DNA of 64,000 nt from Antedon bifida (lineage: Eukaryota > Echinodermata > Crinoidea > Comatulida > Antedonidae): assembly GCA_963402885.1 (NCBI GenBank), contig OY727093.1, forward strand, positions 12,597,501 to 12,661,500. Direction: 5' to 3'. This document shows, piece by piece, positions 60,401-64,000 of this stretch. The notes beneath the pieces are model-generated. The model was not told the origin of the DNA. It did no database searches and saw nothing but the letters and a program-made list of their open reading frames with translations. Each line of letters starts with the position of its first letter. Position 1 is the stretch's first letter. The position numbers and the translations under genes are program-made.

Positions 60401-61306
60401 GGACACTCACGTTGACGTTTCAGTGAACGTATAGTCAAGTAAAAGTATGGTTAAATACACATAGAACAAATTGCAACAGAATTGTTTGTTTTTTCTGGTT
60501 GATATGGTCCAAATGAACGTCATATCCAAAGTTTACCAAAATCGGACATCGGAAAATGGGTTAATTAGCATAAATTCAAAATGGCCGCCATTTACCATTT
60601 GAAGCCCTGTATCTCCTTAACGGTTGGTTTTAGATGACTTAAGTACATTGTGAGTAGATAAAAATGTAATATTAAACTTCCCAATTAGCATATTAAATAT
60701 GTTTTAAATTAGTCATAGGTACGTCATAATGTAGTTGTGACGTCATATATTATGTTATAACTGCTTAAATGACATTATCCTATGCTAAAAAACTACAGGA
60801 AAACAAGTTTCTTAACATTTTCCTGTTTTTACCAAAATCGGACATCAAAAAGAAGGTTAATTAGCATAAATTTAAAATTTGAAGCCATTTGAAGCCCTGT
60901 ATCTTTTTAAAGGTTGGTTTTGGATCCGAAAGTGAATTACGAGTAGATAATAATAAATAAGATATTAAACTTTTCTTGAAAATTGGTAATTCACAGTTAG
61001 TAATATACGTCCACTCGTACTCATGTCAGAGAGCGAACGGCAACATGCAACTGAACAAAATCTCAAGTTTGGCAGTCATAGCATAAATTGGCGTCATAGA
61101 GTAGCAGTCGTCGTGAAAATCTAAAAGTCCCTATAGTATATTACGTCAACGTGAGCTTTTGTATCCTATATTAGTCCTATTATTGATAAAATGTTTATTT
61201 CAGGCACACCATAACTATGTAATTCAAAACTTACATTTCACTTAATTCGGAAAGTCGAAGTAACACATCGCTGGCAATAGTTGTGAGGTTGTTATTGTTC
61301 AGATAT
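57462..61306 (-). pseudogene. Copy D: decayed, internally deleted receptor gene
   Basis: Recognisable exons: 2 (61306-61235), 3 (60083-60031, 7 bp deleted, stop codon in frame), partial 12 (about 59774-59659), 13 (59125-59057), 14 (58621-58553), 15 (from 58336, splice donor damaged near 58265), 16 (58049-57990) and the first ~130 bp of 17 (57592-57462). Exons 4-11 are deleted, joining exon 12 to intron 3; exon 1 is deleted near 61413; exon 18 is missing. It cannot encode a receptor. Intron content (MITE, twin repeats) shows that it descends from the same ancestor, closest to C. Confidence 0.85.
57783..57902. mobile_element. MITE in intron 16 of pseudogene D
   Basis: Orthologous to the elements at 7507, 26762 and 44928. 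The left terminus is slightly shortened (CTTGGTTCCCACTAG). Confidence 0.8.
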
Positions 61307-63323
61307 CTTTTTAAAAAGAGTAAGAAACAAATTGATATCTTAACTTTCTACTTTAAATCAATAACATTTTAGTGCTCAATGATGAGTTAAATGAACATAT
61401 TTAAAGGATAATAGTAAAATTACATGTTACTTCCTCCTACATTATTTTCCAATGAATGAATCTTTTCAGTTTTAATTCTTGAGATCACTCACAAGTGAAA
61501 GTCAAACACCTTTAGTTAAATATTCTATTATTATAGAGGTTTTATTAAGAATTGGTTTCCTGTTCTATGTTTATAAGGGAAAAGTGAGATTTCTTCCCTT
61601 GTCGGTGTGACGTATACGACTTTAATTTTACGCCATAAAATCGTCTTAAAATGAAATTGTCTGTTATTATCTCAGTATATGTGATCACCATAGGCGTATA
61701 TTGGATCGGGCTATTTTTAGCAGATTTATCAGATATCTAGCTGCTCCAAGTCCTTTTATTTTAATTTTATTAAACCTTATTTAAAGAGGGTAACCAAACA
61801 GCATACGCTGACACTCAAGGGACCTTCATAACAACCTCGCTTTTACGTTAGACCAATAAAAGATAAAATAACCTTTTTAACTCATTTTTGTATTTTTATG
61901 TGATTTTAACTTTGAAAAAACGAAAATAATTTCAAACCATGTACTATATTTTACCGTGTTTGACTATGAATACATTGAATTGAAATCGGGAGAGTTGAGA
62001 CGCCAACTCTTTCTATTCCTTACTAAGCATAAAGAGACTAAACGTATAAGCACTATAATTATAGTTTATCCGTCCTGTAATATGCGAGTTCTTTCTGTTA
62101 ATAGAATAAATAAAAGAAGCAACACAATAATACAGATTGGCTGTAACGTTAAACAGTGCCCTCGGTCGTTTCATAAAGTTTATCCGTAATAATAAGTGTG
62201 TCCCAAACGCAGTGTTCTACTGAAAGTATATGATGCAGAGTCTCTGTGATTGTTATGTATCAGATATTACACATAGTTTAGTTCAATTCTCAAACCAATA
62301 CCAGTTGTCTAGGAAACAAATGTTGCAGCTATAGATATTAATAAAGAAAAACGGGCAATTGGTAGAGTGTTTGAGGGCGCTGGTAATAATATAATCACAC
62401 ATTGTAGGCCTATGAGAAGCGTTAGTGTAGTACATAGTGTTGATTGCGAATCAATTTCAATCAGCTTAGTGTTTGTTTAGATCGCAAGTTGGCAAGCATT
62501 TATTTCTAGAGAAAATATTTATTTAGTAAATCAGTTTTAATGATTCTAGCAAATTTACAGTTACTGTACATTGACCAAGTTAGAGTTGGATGAAATAGAT
62601 ATTTTTGTTTAAATTGTAGTTATAAGCAATCTGGTACTTCAGTAATAAAAAAGGAATATAAAATGTACAAACTAAAATGGACAACACATATAACGGTATG
62701 CAGTTACAACCCCTTCTTTCGGAAACTCGGTATACGTATTCCCGTATACGAAAGAGGGGCAATATTTTAACACTAGGTTTAGTAACGGAGAACTTGGTTG
62801 AGTCCTGAATGTATCCCTAAAATTTCATGCTGTATTTGAATTTCAAGAATAATGACTGTGTTGAATTGAGGCATAATTACGTACTATCCAACTAGAATAC
62901 CGTCTAATACAAAACACTCGTTTTTCCGGTAAGAGCGGAATGTTTGGGCTTCAGAGGATACCCACCTGTAGTTTGTATTATATTGGCGAGAAAGTATGCT
63001 GTGATACCATTCACTAAAACGTGTGACTAGGCTATAAGTTAATTAAACTGAAGAAATAAACATTAAATGGAATTTAATTTGTAACAGCCAATAATATTGA
63101 AAAATGCAATGGAAAGCTAAAGATCAGCGGTAAACAGGTAATAATGCATCCGATTATGTTTGATATATATGCAATAGGTAGGTACTAATAACCGTATTTA
63201 CAACATGCAAAATGGATAGACCAGATGGAGTATATTCTCCCCTCGTCGAACTTATTTTTGCAATCCTGGTGACGCCCATGGATTGCATCACGATTTATAC
63301 AATACAAGCTAATGTGCATTTTA

Positions 63324-63530
63324 ACTCACATTATGTGTTGTGTTTACGGTAATTCCAACAGGTAAGTGAAAAAGCCCACGTCTACTACAATTGACTTTTA
63401 TAACCAATATCTGTGTTAGGAGATAGATACACAGAACTTGATCTCAGCTTACATTGTTCATTCAATCAGCCAATGCAAAAATAACATAGCATAAAAAGAA
63501 AAGTAAACAAAAGTAATTTCATACTTCTAC
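63324..63530 (-). pseudogene. Decayed exon-1 copy (right end of window)
   Basis: Duplicate of the relic at 21884-22098. The exon end is further changed (ACTCACATTATGTG). Confidence 0.65.
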
Positions 63531-63867
63531 GACTAATTTTATTGGTTTTGTCGCCTAATAATATCAGAGATCAGTGTTGGAATTATACATGAAACATATT
63601 TACTTACTTGTTCCATATTTTAATAAAAATAATGACAATAGGCCTACATTCCATTAAAAGCAGTGCACTGCAGAGATGAATTGTGAAACTGTCATCAGTT
63701 TACAGTATAAACAAATCTATCTAAAGTAAAATTAGATACACTTAAAACAAACATACCTCTATAGCAGCATCAAAAACAAATTAATTGTTCCATCTGTCAA
63801 TGTATCTGTCTCTCTGCACCCTTTCTGCTTGGCACTCATTTAAATTAAGTTGAATATATCCACTAAT

Positions 63868-64000
63868 GATGATTGGTTAAAATGGAACCAAAATACACCC
63901 AGACCTTATAAAAAGGGTCAACAAAGATTTTATATGATGCGTCAGCTAAGAAAATTTAACATTGACAACACAATTCTTAAACTTTACTATAATGCTATGA
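63868..64000 (+). mobile_element. Non-LTR reverse transcriptase fragment, cut by window end
   Basis: Same sequence as 22403-22545 with a few substitutions, encoding FYMMRQLRKFNID and the start of the following segment. It continues past the window. Confidence 0.7.

Larger units (their letters stand above)
61413..64000. repeat. Near-identical duplicate of the spacer at 19861-22545
   Basis: Colinear with the spacer upstream of A with very few differences by eye, apart from the missing Helentron-like element. It includes the decayed exon 1, the hairpin at about 62708-62759 and the start of the RT fragment. The high identity implies a recent segmental duplication or gene conversion between the two ends of the array. 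Confidence 0.85.

Overview
The window is eukaryotic, AT-rich, intron-rich and full of repeats. The frequent aggcctac-type motifs, the GT-AG introns and the receptor architecture suggest a marine invertebrate, most likely an echinoderm or a close deuterostome. That placement is an inference; no marker gene fixes the species. There are no operons, bacterial promoters or CRISPR arrays.

One theme dominates: a head-to-tail tandem array of closely related receptor genes, all on the minus strand. I could rebuild three full gene models by eye, each with 18 exons, consistent GT/AG borders and a frame that closes exactly. They are copy A (19760 down to 5139), copy B (36356 down to 24013) and copy C (55116 down to 42295). 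Each encodes a signal peptide and LRR N-terminal cap (exon 1), about 16 leucine-rich repeats carried mostly one per exon by phase-2 symmetric exons of 57-87 bp (exons 2-16), a cysteine-rich juxtamembrane module (exon 17 and the start of exon 18), and a multi-pass membrane module of about 8-9 hydrophobic segments with a cytoplasmic tail (exon 18). Copy A has a 2-bp deletion that removes the tail. Copy D (61306 down to about 57462) is a decayed partial gene. A 126-bp shard of exon 18 at 38974-39099 marks a further lost copy, X. Four decayed exon-1 copies lie in the spacers (21884, 37656, 40876, 63324). The array has therefore grown and shrunk repeatedly.

The paralogs are nearly identical over the membrane module and many introns. 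They differ sharply, and mostly by amino-acid-changing substitutions, in a subset of LRR exons (about 7-12 and 14). This pattern is expected of recognition receptors that diversify their binding face over a constant signalling module.

Layout from left to right: 1-2884 holds a 2.7-kb inverted-repeat DNA element; 2885-4900 is intergenic and the 3' flank of A; 4937-19760 is copy A, whose introns carry a hAT-like insertion, a 364-bp tandem satellite with four tRNA-like genes, a truncated LINE tail and microsatellites; 19761-23950 is a spacer with a decayed exon 1, a Helentron-type short element and a reverse-transcriptase fragment; 24013-36356 is copy B; 36357-42240 is a duplicated spacer with remnant X and a cluster of MITEs; 42295-55116 is copy C, with a 2.6-kb nested fold-back insertion; 55117-57460 is a spacer with a DNA element and tRNA-derived repeats; 57462-61306 is pseudogene D; 61413-64000 is a near-identical copy of the spacer upstream of A.
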